A DNA stretch of 64,000 nucleotides from assembly GCA_051888795.1 (NCBI GenBank), contig JBJFCD010000142.1, positions 1-64,000 of the forward strand. The letters are read 5' to 3'. The stretch is from MD308 sp051888795 (GTDB taxonomy: Bacteria > Bacillota > Clostridia > Lachnospirales > Lachnospiraceae). The position numbers were made by a program, and so were the translations under genes. Under the pieces are notes generated by a model. It was given only the letters and a program-made list of their open reading frames with translations, was not told where the DNA came from and did no database searches. Every line of letters begins with the position of its first letter. Within the stretch, counting starts at the first letter, position 1. Positions 7,613 to 16,409 of this stretch are shown here, one piece after another.

Positions 7613-8536
7613 ATGACTTTAGATGAAATTACACAGAAAATATTAAAACAGATTGACGATAAGGGATTCGAGCAAAAAGGAGCGTTCAATTTAAGACATA
7701 ATGGCATTGCTTTGTGCCATGGGGACAGTGAACATATCAAGATTAAGAAAAAAGAGGACAAACCGGGCATCGATGTATATATTGATGGGAATACAAGAGG
7801 AGAACAGGTTCACATTCCGGTTGTTGTAGATGCATCCGGCATGACGGATGTAGTATATAATGATTTTTATATTGCTGAAGGTGCGGATGTAACGATTGTT
7901 GCAGGCTGTGGTATTCACAACAGTGGATGCAACGAAAGCCGCCATGATGGAATTCATTCTTTCCATGTCGCAAATGGAGCGAATGTGCGTTATGAAGAAA
8001 AACATTATGGAGAAGGCGAAGGAAGCGGTGCGAGAGTTTTAAATCCGGTTACGAATATCTATATGGAAGAGAATGCAGTATTTACATTGGATACGGCGCA
8101 GATTAAAGGCGTGGATTCGACACAGCGGGAAACGAATGTATCAATTGGAAAAGGATCTAAATTGTATGTGGTGGAAAAACTGATGACGCACGACAAACAG
8201 ACTGCCGTTTCCAATATGGAAGTACAGATGAACGGAGCAGACAGTTCCGCACAGATTGTATCCCGCTCGGTTGCAAAAGGGGATTCCAGGCAGATTTTCC
8301 ATCCGAAGGCGGTAGGAAATGCAAAATGTCACGCACATGTACAATGTGATTCTATTATAATGGATCATGCAGAGGTAAGTTCTATTCCGGAGATCAATGC
8401 AAGGCATCTTGATGCCGCAATCATACATGAAGCTGCAATCGGAAGAATTAACGATGAACAGCTGATTAAGCTTAGAACAATGGGAATGACAGAAGAAGAA
8501 GCGGAAAATGTTATTATTGACAATTTCCTGAATTAG
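7613..8536 (+). CDS. sufB: SufB/SufD-like Fe-S scaffold protein (SmsB, minimal SUF system)
   Basis: Beta-helix scaffold partner of the preceding SufC ATPase. The 307-residue protein is much shorter than classical SufB (about 470). It keeps the core block GCGIHNSGCNESRHDGIH with Cys and His residues, and the C-terminal EINARHLDAAIIHEAAIGRINDEQ signature shared by SufB and SufD. ATG 7613 sits 6 nt after AAGGAG; the ATG at 7610 is 3 nt away and less likely. Strict neighbourhood with sufC supports a complete two-gene assembly machine. SufD-only function is the main alternative. Confidence 0.82.
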   Translation: MTLDEITQKILKQIDDKGFEQKGAFNLRHNGIALCHGDSEHIKIKKKEDKPGIDVYIDGNTRGEQVHIPVVVDASGMTDVVYNDFYIAEGADVTIVAGCGIHNSGCNESRHDGIHSFHVANGANVRYEEKHYGEGEGSGARVLNPVTNIYMEENAVFTLDTAQIKGVDSTQRETNVSIGKGSKLYVVEKLMTHDKQTAVSNMEVQMNGADSSAQIVSRSVAKGDSRQIFHPKAVGNAKCHAHVQCDSIIMDHAEVSSIPEINARHLDAAIIHEAAIGRINDEQLIKLRTMGMTEEEAENVIIDNFLN

Positions 8537-8546
8537 AGGACAGCGC

Positions 8547-9419
8547 ATGAAGATAAAAAAACGATGGAAGGTAATGAAAAAGGCCATGCATATGGAACTG
8601 CGGGAACACAGAAGTTCTTTTATGGTTTACATGGTTCTGCGAATGCTGGTTATACTAATGATGGTTCTGCAGATTTTTAACCGTAATTATGAAAACGTGT
8701 TTCTGTGTATTTTGACATTGATTCTTTTAATTGTCCCAAGCTTTATTCAGATTAATCTGAAGATTGAGTTACCAACTGCGTTGGAAATAACAATATTGAT
8801 TTTTATTTTTGCGGCAGAAATTCTGGGAGAGATACAGGCCTATTATATTAAATTTCCATTCTGGGATACCGTGTTGCATACGATTAATGGATTTTTAATG
8901 GCAGCTATTGGTTTTGCACTTGTAGATATACTGAATCGCAGTAAACGGATTACATTTCAGCTGTCCCCGGCATTTCTAGCAGTTGTAGCTTTTTGCTTTT
9001 CTATGACAATTGGTGTAGTATGGGAGTTCTTTGAGTTTTCTATGGACATGTTTTTTAATCTGGATATGCAAAAAGATACGATAGTACACAGTATATCATC
9101 TGTCATGCTTGATCCAACAAACAGCAATGTACCGGTTGGAATTGATAATATTACAGATGTTGCCGTGAACGGGAAAAGTCTTGGACTTGGAGGATATCTT
9201 GATATCGGCCTGATTGATACGATGAAAGACCTTCTGGTTAATTTCATTGGAGCAGTAGTTTTTTCGATTATTGGTTATTTTTATGTGAAGAACAGGGGAA
9301 AAGGGCGTTTCGCAAAGGGATTGATCCCGAGAGTGAAAGCGAAAGATGCGGATTTCTTAAAAAAAGCACAGGAAGAGGAAAGGCGGGAAGAAGCTAAGAT
9401 TGAAGAAAAAATGCAATAG
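8547..9419 (+). CDS. Integral membrane protein, possibly DUF2238/YjdF-like
   Basis: A 290-residue protein with about six hydrophobic segments and a basic/acidic cytoplasmic tail rich in E and K. The blocks FWDTVLHTINGF and GVVWEFFEFSMDMFF, with conserved D, H, E and E in membrane segments, resemble DUF2238 (YjdF-like) proteins, but I recognise this only loosely. It lies 10 bp after the sufB-like gene with its own AGAGGA, so it is likely co-transcribed with the SUF genes. Function unknown. Confidence 0.6.
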   Translation: MKIKKRWKVMKKAMHMELREHRSSFMVYMVLRMLVILMMVLQIFNRNYENVFLCILTLILLIVPSFIQINLKIELPTALEITILIFIFAAEILGEIQAYYIKFPFWDTVLHTINGFLMAAIGFALVDILNRSKRITFQLSPAFLAVVAFCFSMTIGVVWEFFEFSMDMFFNLDMQKDTIVHSISSVMLDPTNSNVPVGIDNITDVAVNGKSLGLGGYLDIGLIDTMKDLLVNFIGAVVFSIIGYFYVKNRGKGRFAKGLIPRVKAKDADFLKKAQEEERREEAKIEEKMQ

Positions 9420-9422
9420 TTT

Positions 9423-9451
9423 TTGCACAATGGGGAAAAGTATGGTACTAT
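9423..9451 (+). promoter_or_regulatory. Promoter of the 3D-domain wall protein
   Basis: TTGCAC (9423-9428), 17-bp spacer, TACTAT (9446-9451), 23 bp before the start codon. Confidence 0.5.
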
Positions 9452-9474
9452 TATTTTGTTAATGGGGGAATAGT

Positions 9475-10470
9475 ATGAAGATTCTGTTAAAAAAGACATT
9501 ACAAACGAGTATAATTTGTGTATGTGCAGCAGCTCTTGTATGTTCCGGCGATATTGTCAGTGCTGAAGATGTAGAGAGTATGGAAAATCAGTCTTCAGAA
9601 TTGGAAAGCCAGTTAGATGATATAAACAATGAGCTTTTTGATCTGGGAAATGAAATCGCTGAGGTTGAAGAAGAAATTGAAAGCACCATGGGGCAGATTG
9701 AAAGTACAAAAGAGCAGCTTGCGATTGCCAGATACAGTGAAGCTAAGCAGTATGAAGATATGAAGCTTAGAATTAAATACATGTATGAGAATGATAGTGC
9801 CACTTTACTGGCTGTTCTTTGTGATGCAAAGGATATGAATGATTTTTTGAACAAGCTTGATTTTATCCAGAATATCAGTGAATACGACCGTAATAAGCTG
9901 AATGATCTTCGGACATTGCGGGATACGATTGCTGAACAGGAAGAATATCTGACAAAAGAACAGAATTCTCAGGTGAAATTACAGGAGGAGCTTAATTCAA
10001 GAAAATCAGAACTGAAAGTGAAGGCAGACGAGACATCAACGGATTTGGAATCTTTAAAAAAACAGATTAAAGAGATCCGTGAAGAAGAGGCACGAAAAGC
10101 TGCAGAAGAAAAGAAGAGAAAAGAAGAGGAAGCAAGGAAAGCTGCAGAGGCGAGTAAGAATAGCTCCAAAGGTTCAGGAGGATATGATATGCCATCGGGT
10201 GATGGTGTTCTTACAAAGCAAAAAGGCGTGAACTATTATAAAGGGCACAGAGAGACCTATTATTCACAAAGGGTTCTTCCGGGAAATGGATTAAATATCC
10301 CGGGACGACATGTGGCAGCAGATGGTACGATTCGAGATGAAGATGATTACATCTGTGTGGCAAGCAGTGATTACCCGAAAGGAACGATTGTCGAGACATC
10401 GTTGGGAATGGGTAAGGTTTATGATTCTGGATGCGCAAGTGGAACGATTGATATTTATACAGACTGGTAA
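9475..10470 (+). CDS. Secreted coiled-coil protein with C-terminal 3D (resuscitation/lytic-like) domain
   Basis: The 331-residue exported protein starts with a signal peptide (basic KILLKK, hydrophobic core to about residue 25, cleavage near VSAED). A long CwlO/PcsB-like coiled coil runs to about residue 215, including an E/K/A-rich repeat segment. The C-terminal ~70 residues form a 3D domain with the motif aspartates in VYDSGCASGTIDIYTDW. 3D domains occur in lytic transglycosylase-like proteins (MltA, Rpf/YocH), so a role in peptidoglycan remodelling at the cell surface is likely. It is flanked by its own promoter and a strong terminator. Confidence 0.85.
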   Translation: MKILLKKTLQTSIICVCAAALVCSGDIVSAEDVESMENQSSELESQLDDINNELFDLGNEIAEVEEEIESTMGQIESTKEQLAIARYSEAKQYEDMKLRIKYMYENDSATLLAVLCDAKDMNDFLNKLDFIQNISEYDRNKLNDLRTLRDTIAEQEEYLTKEQNSQVKLQEELNSRKSELKVKADETSTDLESLKKQIKEIREEEARKAAEEKKRKEEEARKAAEASKNSSKGSGGYDMPSGDGVLTKQKGVNYYKGHRETYYSQRVLPGNGLNIPGRHVAADGTIRDEDDYICVASSDYPKGTIVETSLGMGKVYDSGCASGTIDIYTDW

Positions 10471-10474
10471 AAAT

Positions 10475-10511
10475 AAACGACAGCGTGACTGTGGAAGTCA
10501 CGCTGTCGTTT
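10475..10511. terminator. Bidirectional terminator between the wall protein and lacI-like genes
   Basis: A perfect 16-bp stem (AAACGACAGCGTGACT, 10475-10490, with 10496-10511) has a 5-nt loop. TTTTTAT follows on the plus strand and TTTATTTTT on the minus strand, so it can end both convergent transcripts. Confidence 0.88.
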
Positions 10512-10527
10512 TTATATCAGATGATTT

Positions 10528-11559
10528 TTATCTTTCAGTTGTCTCGCGTCTGAGAAGGATAGGGGTGATTACTTTATGAATTGGCTCTGTTAGAGGAGCT
10601 GGTTTTCTTTTCTTTCGCTCATTCATTTGATCTACCAAAAGGCTAACAGCTTCGTTAGCTATCTTATCAATTTGTTGGCCAACAGTGCTGATCGGGATAA
10701 TGGCTTCGGAAGAAATAGGAGAGTCATCAAAGCCAACAATCAGATAGTCATCAGGTAGAGTACCATATTTTCGAATAAGCAGATTCAAAAATATATTTGC
10801 ATGCATATCATTGGATATGAATAGACCTTTTTTTTGACCCGGATAAAGTTCTTCTATTTCATCTAAAATCTCCTGAGCGTTTTTTCGTATTAGATCATAA
10901 CGGTTACCAAGCTCTCGGTATATGATCCGGTGATTAAGATGCTTTTCTTCACAGATATCGAGAAATCCTCTGATACGTCCATAGGCGGGTACTTCCGGTG
11001 AAGTCGGACTGTTAATATGAATCAGAATATCACAGTTATGCTTTGCAAGCAGACTGGTTGCCTGAATTCCACCCATGTAGTTATCTGTGTTTACACTGGA
11101 TACAAATTTGTCTTCACGCTCAATAGTCACAATAGGAATCTGAAGATCCGCAAGTTCCTTTGAAGGAATTGCACAGCTTAGAATAATCAGCCCTTCTATT
11201 TTGTATGCAAGAAGTTCCTGAATATATTGACGTTCCGTTTCCTCATGGTCATTTCCAATAAAAACAAGAAATTTGTATCCATACTTTTCATAAGTTAATA
11301 GGATCTGATTTAACATCTCAGAATAATAATGGTTCATAAGATTCGGAATAACAATTCCGACAAATTCGGTTTTTCCGTTGGCGAGTATTTTTGCGACTTT
11401 ATTTTCCTTATAATCTAATGCGACAAGCGCATTTGCAATAATTTCCTGGTTTTCCAGAGTGAGTGAGTCCGGGTTGTTAAAATATCTGGAAATAGTTGTC
11501 TTTGAAAAATTTGTGTATTTTGCAATATCACTGAAAGTTACATTTTTTTTCTGCTTCAT
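10528..11559 (-). CDS. LacI-family repressor of the sucrose/fructoside locus
   Basis: DNA-binding regulator with an N-terminal LacI helix-turn-helix (VTFSDIAKYTNFSKTTISRYFN) and a periplasmic-binding-protein-like sugar domain to residue 343. It is divergent from the importer/GH32/GH13 genes, and the intergenic region carries tandem palindromes with CCGG centres. It therefore most probably represses both units until sucrose or a derivative binds. The ATG at 11559 follows GAGGA; the in-frame ATG at 11586 has no ribosome binding site. Length is standard. Confidence 0.9.
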   Translation of the reverse strand: MKQKKNVTFSDIAKYTNFSKTTISRYFNNPDSLTLENQEIIANALVALDYKENKVAKILANGKTEFVGIVIPNLMNHYYSEMLNQILLTYEKYGYKFLVFIGNDHEETERQYIQELLAYKIEGLIILSCAIPSKELADLQIPIVTIEREDKFVSSVNTDNYMGGIQATSLLAKHNCDILIHINSPTSPEVPAYGRIRGFLDICEEKHLNHRIIYRELGNRYDLIRKNAQEILDEIEELYPGQKKGLFISNDMHANIFLNLLIRKYGTLPDDYLIVGFDDSPISSEAIIPISTVGQQIDKIANEAVSLLVDQMNERKKRKPAPLTEPIHKVITPILLRRETTER

Positions 11560-11610
11560 AAGTTTCCTCTTTTTGTCATAAATCATTTGGTCAGCTTAAT
11601 TTATATAGCT

Positions 11611-11639
11611 AGTATAACAGAAAATAAAAATAAGAACAA
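11611..11639 (-). promoter_or_regulatory. Promoter of the LacI-family gene
   Basis: On the minus strand TTGTTC (11634-11639), 17-bp spacer and TATACT (11611-11616) lie about 50 bp before the start codon, next to the operator pair at 11643-11666. Confidence 0.6.
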
Positions 11640-11642
11640 TGA

Positions 11643-11666
11643 GTAATCGGTTAAGTAACCGGTTTT
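11643..11666. promoter_or_regulatory. Tandem LacI-family operator, lacI side
   Basis: Two adjoining 12-bp sites, GTAATCGGTTAA and GTAACCGGTTTT, are near-palindromes around CGG/CCGG. They lie just upstream of the repressor gene's -35. The same two-site arrangement recurs at 11773-11796. Confidence 0.7.
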
Positions 11667-11728
11667 GTAGAAAATATATAAATTAAAAACAGAAAAAAAG
11701 ACACATTTCACAAAGTTAAAATTTCTCG

Positions 11729-11757
11729 TTGACGTATAGTCTTTTGCATGTTAATAT
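11729..11757 (+). promoter_or_regulatory. Promoter of the sucrose operon
   Basis: TTGACG (11729-11734), 17-bp spacer, TAATAT (11752-11757). The downstream operator at 11773-11796 would cover the start of transcription and block elongation. Confidence 0.7.
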
Positions 11758-11772
11758 GAAGTTACAAATAAA

Positions 11773-11796
11773 GTAACCGGTTACTTAACCGGTTAA
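11773..11796. promoter_or_regulatory. Tandem LacI-family operator, sucrose-operon side
   Basis: Two adjoining perfect 12-bp palindromes, GTAACCGGTTAC (11773-11784) and TTAACCGGTTAA (11785-11796), have centres 12 bp apart. They lie about 16 bp downstream of the -10. Confidence 0.8.
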
Positions 11797-11839
11797 CAAA
11801 GAAAAATCATATAAAATAAAAGGATGGGAGGAAGTTTTC

Positions 11840-13216
11840 ATGAGAAAAAAGGTCTCGACAAAAAAGGTTGCTTCTTTGCTGATAGTAGCGTTGATGGCAA
11901 TGTCACTGACCGGGTGTAGATTTGGATTTGCAAGTGATCCAGATGATCCAAATGAGGTGGAGGAAGAAGTCCCGATTGATACTTCGGTGGATACATTTGA
12001 ATATGATCAGGATCTTAGTGGTACCAGTATTACTCTTCTGAATTCCAAAGCAGAGATTCAGGTGGCATTAGAAAAGATGGGTAAAATGTTTGAAGAAAAA
12101 TCCGGAGTTCACGTAGAGGTTATGCCGATTACAGACGGCGATTCCCCGTATACTAAGGTGGTAAGCTTATATAACTCTGGTAATCCGCCGACATTGTCCA
12201 TTCTTGATACTACAGATGTGATTGCACTGGCAGAGGAAAAAGCTGCAGATCTGACGAATGAGGAATGGACAAAAGAGTCGGAAGACTATCTTACAAAAAT
12301 AGATGGCAAGGTATACAGCTTCCCGCTATGTATTGAAGGGCGTGGAATGATTTACAATAAAGCCGTAATCGAAGAGGCTTTAGGAGAAGAATTTGACCCG
12401 GCTTCTGTTAAAACATTAGATGATTTTGTAGAACTCCTCGATAGACTGGTGGATGCAGGAATTGAAAGGCCAGTTTCTCTGGCGAAAGAAGACTGGTCGC
12501 TTGGAGCACATCATTTACAATATATTTATGAGACTTATGATGGAACTTCAGAAGGTTCCGCAGAAGTAATTGAAAAAATCAAATCCGGAGAATTGGATCT
12601 GAAATCATATAACCGGTTGTCAGAACTTCTGGATATGTTTGATGTGTTGAAGAAATATAATGTCGCAAACAAAGATCCTCTTGGCGCAGACTATGATGAG
12701 ATGGCAATTGATCTGGCAGATGGGAAGACAGCTTTCTGGTTTAACGGTAACTGGGCATGGCCGAATCTTGAGGAAGCCGGAGCGGAAAATGAAGATGAAT
12801 ACGGTTTCCTTCCATATTATATGAATAATGATGAAAATGATTTTGTAAATTTTGAGATTCAGGGTTCACCGTCAAAGCAGGTTATGTTGGACGGACAGAT
12901 GTCAAGTGAAAAGGAGCAGGCTGCTGCAAAAGAATTTTTAAACTGGATCGTATATAGCGAGATTGGACAGCAGATGCTGGTGAAGACATGTAATGTAATA
13001 CCGCCGTTTAAGAATAATCCATATGAGCCGGCAGATCCGTTAAGTCGTGACATTTATGAGAAAGTTCAGGCGGGAGAGGCGTTTAACGCCGCAGCAATTG
13101 TACCAAACGACCACTGGTCAGTACTTGGAGCAGCAATGCAGAAGTATCTTGCAGAAAGATGCGACAGGGAAGAGTTGATTGAAGCTATTGATGACTATTG
13201 GGCAGAACAGAAATAG
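11840..13216 (+). CDS. Sugar ABC transporter substrate-binding lipoprotein
   Basis: Extracellular binding protein (family 1) that captures the sugar imported by the two permeases downstream. The signal peptide ends in a lipobox LTGC with the lipidated Cys at residue 26. An acidic linker and a maltose-binding-protein-like fold with a NGNWAWPNLEEAG segment follow. It is 458 residues long. First gene of the operon, with GGGAGG before the ATG. The downstream GH32 and amylosucrase-like enzymes point to sucrose or short fructans as ligand (inference). Confidence 0.9.
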   Translation: MRKKVSTKKVASLLIVALMAMSLTGCRFGFASDPDDPNEVEEEVPIDTSVDTFEYDQDLSGTSITLLNSKAEIQVALEKMGKMFEEKSGVHVEVMPITDGDSPYTKVVSLYNSGNPPTLSILDTTDVIALAEEKAADLTNEEWTKESEDYLTKIDGKVYSFPLCIEGRGMIYNKAVIEEALGEEFDPASVKTLDDFVELLDRLVDAGIERPVSLAKEDWSLGAHHLQYIYETYDGTSEGSAEVIEKIKSGELDLKSYNRLSELLDMFDVLKKYNVANKDPLGADYDEMAIDLADGKTAFWFNGNWAWPNLEEAGAENEDEYGFLPYYMNNDENDFVNFEIQGSPSKQVMLDGQMSSEKEQAAAKEFLNWIVYSEIGQQMLVKTCNVIPPFKNNPYEPADPLSRDIYEKVQAGEAFNAAAIVPNDHWSVLGAAMQKYLAERCDREELIEAIDDYWAEQK

Positions 13217-13232
13217 GAGAGAGGGTAAAGTT

Positions 13233-14105
13233 ATGAAATCAAATAATAAAGGAAAAGATTTCTGTATGTTTGCATTGCCGGGGATGTTTTGTTTCTTCGC
13301 AGTTGTAATTGTACCGTTCATATATGGTGTATATCTCACCTTGACAGACTGGGATGGTGTTGCTAAAGTGAAAAATTTTATCGGGCTTCAGAATTTTGCC
13401 GGTGTTATGCATGATAAACAATTCTGGGTGTCACTTTTACTTACATTTAAATATGTAATTGTAGTCGTAATTCTTGTTAATGTAATTGCTTTTGCGATTG
13501 CCTATCTGTTAACAAGAGGAATTAAAGGGCAGAATTTCTTCAGGGCTGGTTTTTTTACTCCAAATCTGATTGGTGGTATTGTACTTGGATATATTTGGCA
13601 GTTTGTATTTTCCAGAGTATTTGTAAATATCGGAGAAGCAACAAATTGGAGTTTGTTTGAAGTATCATGGCTTTCAGATCCGAGTAAAGCATTTGCTGCA
13701 ATGGTTTTGGTTTCTGTATGGCAACTGTCAGGTTATATGATTCTGATTTATGTGGCCGGATTTATGGGATTAAGTGAGGATGTCATGGAAGCAGCAAGCA
13801 TTGACGGTGCAACCGGATGGGTAAAACTGAAAAATATTGTAATGCCGCTTATGATGTCATCAGTAACAATTTGTCTGTTTCTTACATTATCTCGCGCATT
13901 TATGGTCTATGATGTAAACCTTTCATTAACAGCAGGTGGTCCTTATGGTTCTACAGAAATGGCCGCTATGCATGTGTATGAAAAAGCGTTTACATCCAGA
14001 CAGTTTGGAGTAGGACAGGCAGAAGCGCTCATTTTATTCATTGTTGTTGCGTGTATCAGTGGTCTTCAGGTATATCTGACAAAGAAACAGGAGGTTGAAG
14101 CATAA
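13233..14105 (+). CDS. Sugar ABC transporter permease (MalF-like)
   Basis: First of two inner-membrane permeases for the importer, 290 residues with six membrane segments. The cytoplasmic EAA loop EAASIDGATGWVKLKNIVMP, which docks the ATPase, is at about residues 186-205. The ATG at 13233 follows AGGAGAGAGGG; the in-frame ATG at 13179 is inside the preceding gene. Its stop overlaps the start of the next permease. No ATPase gene is in the operon, so a shared MsmX-type ATPase encoded elsewhere is presumed. Confidence 0.9.
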   Translation: MKSNNKGKDFCMFALPGMFCFFAVVIVPFIYGVYLTLTDWDGVAKVKNFIGLQNFAGVMHDKQFWVSLLLTFKYVIVVVILVNVIAFAIAYLLTRGIKGQNFFRAGFFTPNLIGGIVLGYIWQFVFSRVFVNIGEATNWSLFEVSWLSDPSKAFAAMVLVSVWQLSGYMILIYVAGFMGLSEDVMEAASIDGATGWVKLKNIVMPLMMSSVTICLFLTLSRAFMVYDVNLSLTAGGPYGSTEMAAMHVYEKAFTSRQFGVGQAEALILFIVVACISGLQVYLTKKQEVEA

Positions 14106-14965
14106 TGAAACAGACGACGATTGGCGGAAATAAAAGAAAAATAGCAAATATGCTGGCAATGGCAGGGTTGATTATAGTTTTTATTGCATATATGTTTCCA
14201 TTCCTGATGGTAGTGATCAACTCTCTGAAGCAGAAGAGAGATATAATTAAGAGTCCGTTTTCATGGTTATTTACGATTAAAGGATTGTCATTTGATAATT
14301 TTGTAAAAGCATTTACACAGATGGATTTTTTGAATGCGTTCAAGAACTCTCTGATTGTTAAAGTTTCTTCGACGGTACTCGTAACTATATTGGCGGCAAT
14401 GCTTGCTTATTACATTGTACGAAATAATAATAAGATTTCGAAGATTACCTTTGCGCTGATGGTAGCATCCATGATCATTCCATTTCAGGCAATCATGATT
14501 CCGCTGGTAAGTATTTACGGAGGAGCACTGAATATATTGAATCACAGAATTACACTGATCTTCATGCATACAGGATTTTCAATGGCAATGTCTGTGTTTA
14601 TGTTTCATGGATTTATTAAAGGAAATGTTCCGATTGCACTGGAAGAAGCAGCATATATAGATGGATGTACACGTTCACAGACATTTTTCAAAATAGTACT
14701 TCCACTGTTAAAGCCAATTATTTCAACAATGGTAATTTTAAATTCCATGGCATTCTGGAATGATTTCCTGTTGCCGTCGCTAGTGCTGACAGATAAGAAA
14801 CTTCTGACATTACCTCTTTCGACATATAGCTTTTATGGTACATATTCTGCGGATTACGGTACAATTATGGCAGGACTTTTATTGTGTGTAATGCCAATAT
14901 TGATTTTGTATATCGTACTCCAGAAACAGATTATAGGTGGTGTCGTAGCAGGTGCGGTAAAATAA
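14105..14965 (+). CDS. Carbohydrate ABC transporter permease (MalG-like)
   Basis: Second permease of the importer, 286 residues, six membrane segments. The EAA loop EEAAYIDGCTRSQTFFKIVLP is near residues 179-199. Its ATG shares one base with the TAA of the upstream gene (TAATG), a sign of translational coupling. It dimerises with the upstream permease to form the membrane pore. Confidence 0.9.
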   Translation: MKQTTIGGNKRKIANMLAMAGLIIVFIAYMFPFLMVVINSLKQKRDIIKSPFSWLFTIKGLSFDNFVKAFTQMDFLNAFKNSLIVKVSSTVLVTILAAMLAYYIVRNNNKISKITFALMVASMIIPFQAIMIPLVSIYGGALNILNHRITLIFMHTGFSMAMSVFMFHGFIKGNVPIALEEAAYIDGCTRSQTFFKIVLPLLKPIISTMVILNSMAFWNDFLLPSLVLTDKKLLTLPLSTYSFYGTYSADYGTIMAGLLLCVMPILILYIVLQKQIIGGVVAGAVK

Positions 14966-14971
14966 AAGTGC

Positions 14972-14994
14972 GAGAGGGTAACTAATGCCCTCTC
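14972..14994 (+). promoter_or_regulatory. Intercistronic hairpin between transporter and enzyme genes
   Basis: GAGAGGG (14972-14978) pairs with CCCTCTC (14988-14994), followed by TTTGTT. The T run is short, so it may act as a partial terminator or mRNA-stability element that lowers expression of the enzymes relative to the transporter. Confidence 0.5.
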
Positions 14995-15036
14995 TTTGTT
15001 ACTATATTATGAAACATGTTAAGGGAGAGTTTTAAT

Positions 15037-16365
15037 ATGGACAAAAATATAATACATTTAAAAGCGCCGGGAAACTGGATTAACGATCCCAATGGTTTTA
15101 TTTACTATAAGGGAGAATATCATTTGTTTTATCAGTATTTCCCATATGCCCCGAGATGGGGGACCATGCACTGGGGGCATGCTGTCAGTAAGGATTTAGT
15201 AAGCTGGAAGCATAAAGGAGTGGCACTTTTTCCGACAAAACATGATGATCAAAACGGTTGCTTTTCCGGCAGTGCCATAGAATACAATGGGAAAATGTAT
15301 GTGTACTACACCGGAGTACGCTATGATACACCGGATCCGGATAATATCCATATGGCGCTCCATGATCAGTTTGTCTCCTCGCAAATGATGATTGTTTCTG
15401 ATGATGGATTCAGTTTTGATAATTTTAATAGTAAGAAAACGATTATCTCTCCAATTGAAGATGAAAAAGTTGGAGATAAGGCACATACCAGAGATCCAAA
15501 AGTCTGGCGTGGAAAAGATGCATGGTATATGTTGCTCGGAAGTAAAGGAGAAGATGAAAACGGAAAAATTCTTATTTATAAAAGCGAAGATTTGAAGGAA
15601 TGGACATTTGTCAATAGTGCATCGAAGAAAATGCAATTTGGTAATATGTGGGAGTGCCCGGATTATTTTGAAACCGAGGGGGAAAAGATTCTGGTATTTT
15701 CGCCGATGAAGTTTTTGAACGATGGAAAGAATTATGCCGACCATGCAGTCTGTATGAAAGTAGAATTTGACGAGGATACTTGTAAAATGATTCTTCCTGA
15801 AAAGTATCAGTTTCTCGATTATGGACTGGATCTTTATGCACCGCAGAGTACGGTAGATGAGGAAGGAAGAAGAGTAATTATAGCGTGGATGCGTATGCCT
15901 GAGGCTGTGGAAGGAAAATGGAATGGTATGTTTTGCATCCCCAGAGTCGTAGAAGTGAAGAATGGACATATTTATTTCCGTGTACACCCAAATGTGGAAA
16001 ATAGATTTACACGGCAGATCCAAGATGTAAAAGAAGCAAATCAGGCAGGATATAAAGTCAGCTTTGATATTGAAGACGGTGAGACAGTGGATATCGGAGG
16101 GTATAAGATTTCCCGTAAAGGCAATAAAATCTATACAGATAGGTCAGAAGTTTTTGTGAGACAGAGTGATTACAGAACACAGTTTGAGTCCCCGGAAGTC
16201 AGAGAAGGATACCATCTGGATGTTTATGTGGATTCGAATCTGATTGAAGTTTTTATAAATAACGGAGAGTATGTAATCAGCAATATCGTCTATGGATTAA
16301 AACAAGAAATAAATACAGAATGTGAAGAAAAACTGGAAATCGTCACAGTAGAATCACTATATTGA
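15037..16365 (+). CDS. GH32 glycoside hydrolase (sucrose/fructan hydrolase)
   Basis: Cleaves terminal beta-fructosyl bonds in sucrose or fructo-oligosaccharides. All three catalytic blocks are present: NDPNG with nucleophile Asp16, RDP at 152-154, and EC with acid/base Glu206. The 442-residue protein has no signal peptide, so it acts in the cytoplasm on imported sugar. With an ABC importer instead of a PTS, unphosphorylated sucrose is the likelier substrate than sucrose-6-phosphate. The ATG at 15037 has AGGGAG 9 nt upstream; the in-frame ATG at 15016 precedes that site. Confidence 0.92.
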   Translation: MDKNIIHLKAPGNWINDPNGFIYYKGEYHLFYQYFPYAPRWGTMHWGHAVSKDLVSWKHKGVALFPTKHDDQNGCFSGSAIEYNGKMYVYYTGVRYDTPDPDNIHMALHDQFVSSQMMIVSDDGFSFDNFNSKKTIISPIEDEKVGDKAHTRDPKVWRGKDAWYMLLGSKGEDENGKILIYKSEDLKEWTFVNSASKKMQFGNMWECPDYFETEGEKILVFSPMKFLNDGKNYADHAVCMKVEFDEDTCKMILPEKYQFLDYGLDLYAPQSTVDEEGRRVIIAWMRMPEAVEGKWNGMFCIPRVVEVKNGHIYFRVHPNVENRFTRQIQDVKEANQAGYKVSFDIEDGETVDIGGYKISRKGNKIYTDRSEVFVRQSDYRTQFESPEVREGYHLDVYVDSNLIEVFINNGEYVISNIVYGLKQEINTECEEKLEIVTVESLY

Positions 16366-16409
16366 TTTTGATATTTATGATATAAGTGGCAGAAAGGATA
16401 GGCACAGTG

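Noticed and set aside
15196..16023. 275-codon open frame on the minus strand inside the GH32 gene
   Set aside because: It is antisense to a gene with complete catalytic motifs, has no ribosome binding site, and encodes a compositionally odd I/H/F-rich sequence with no recognisable domain.
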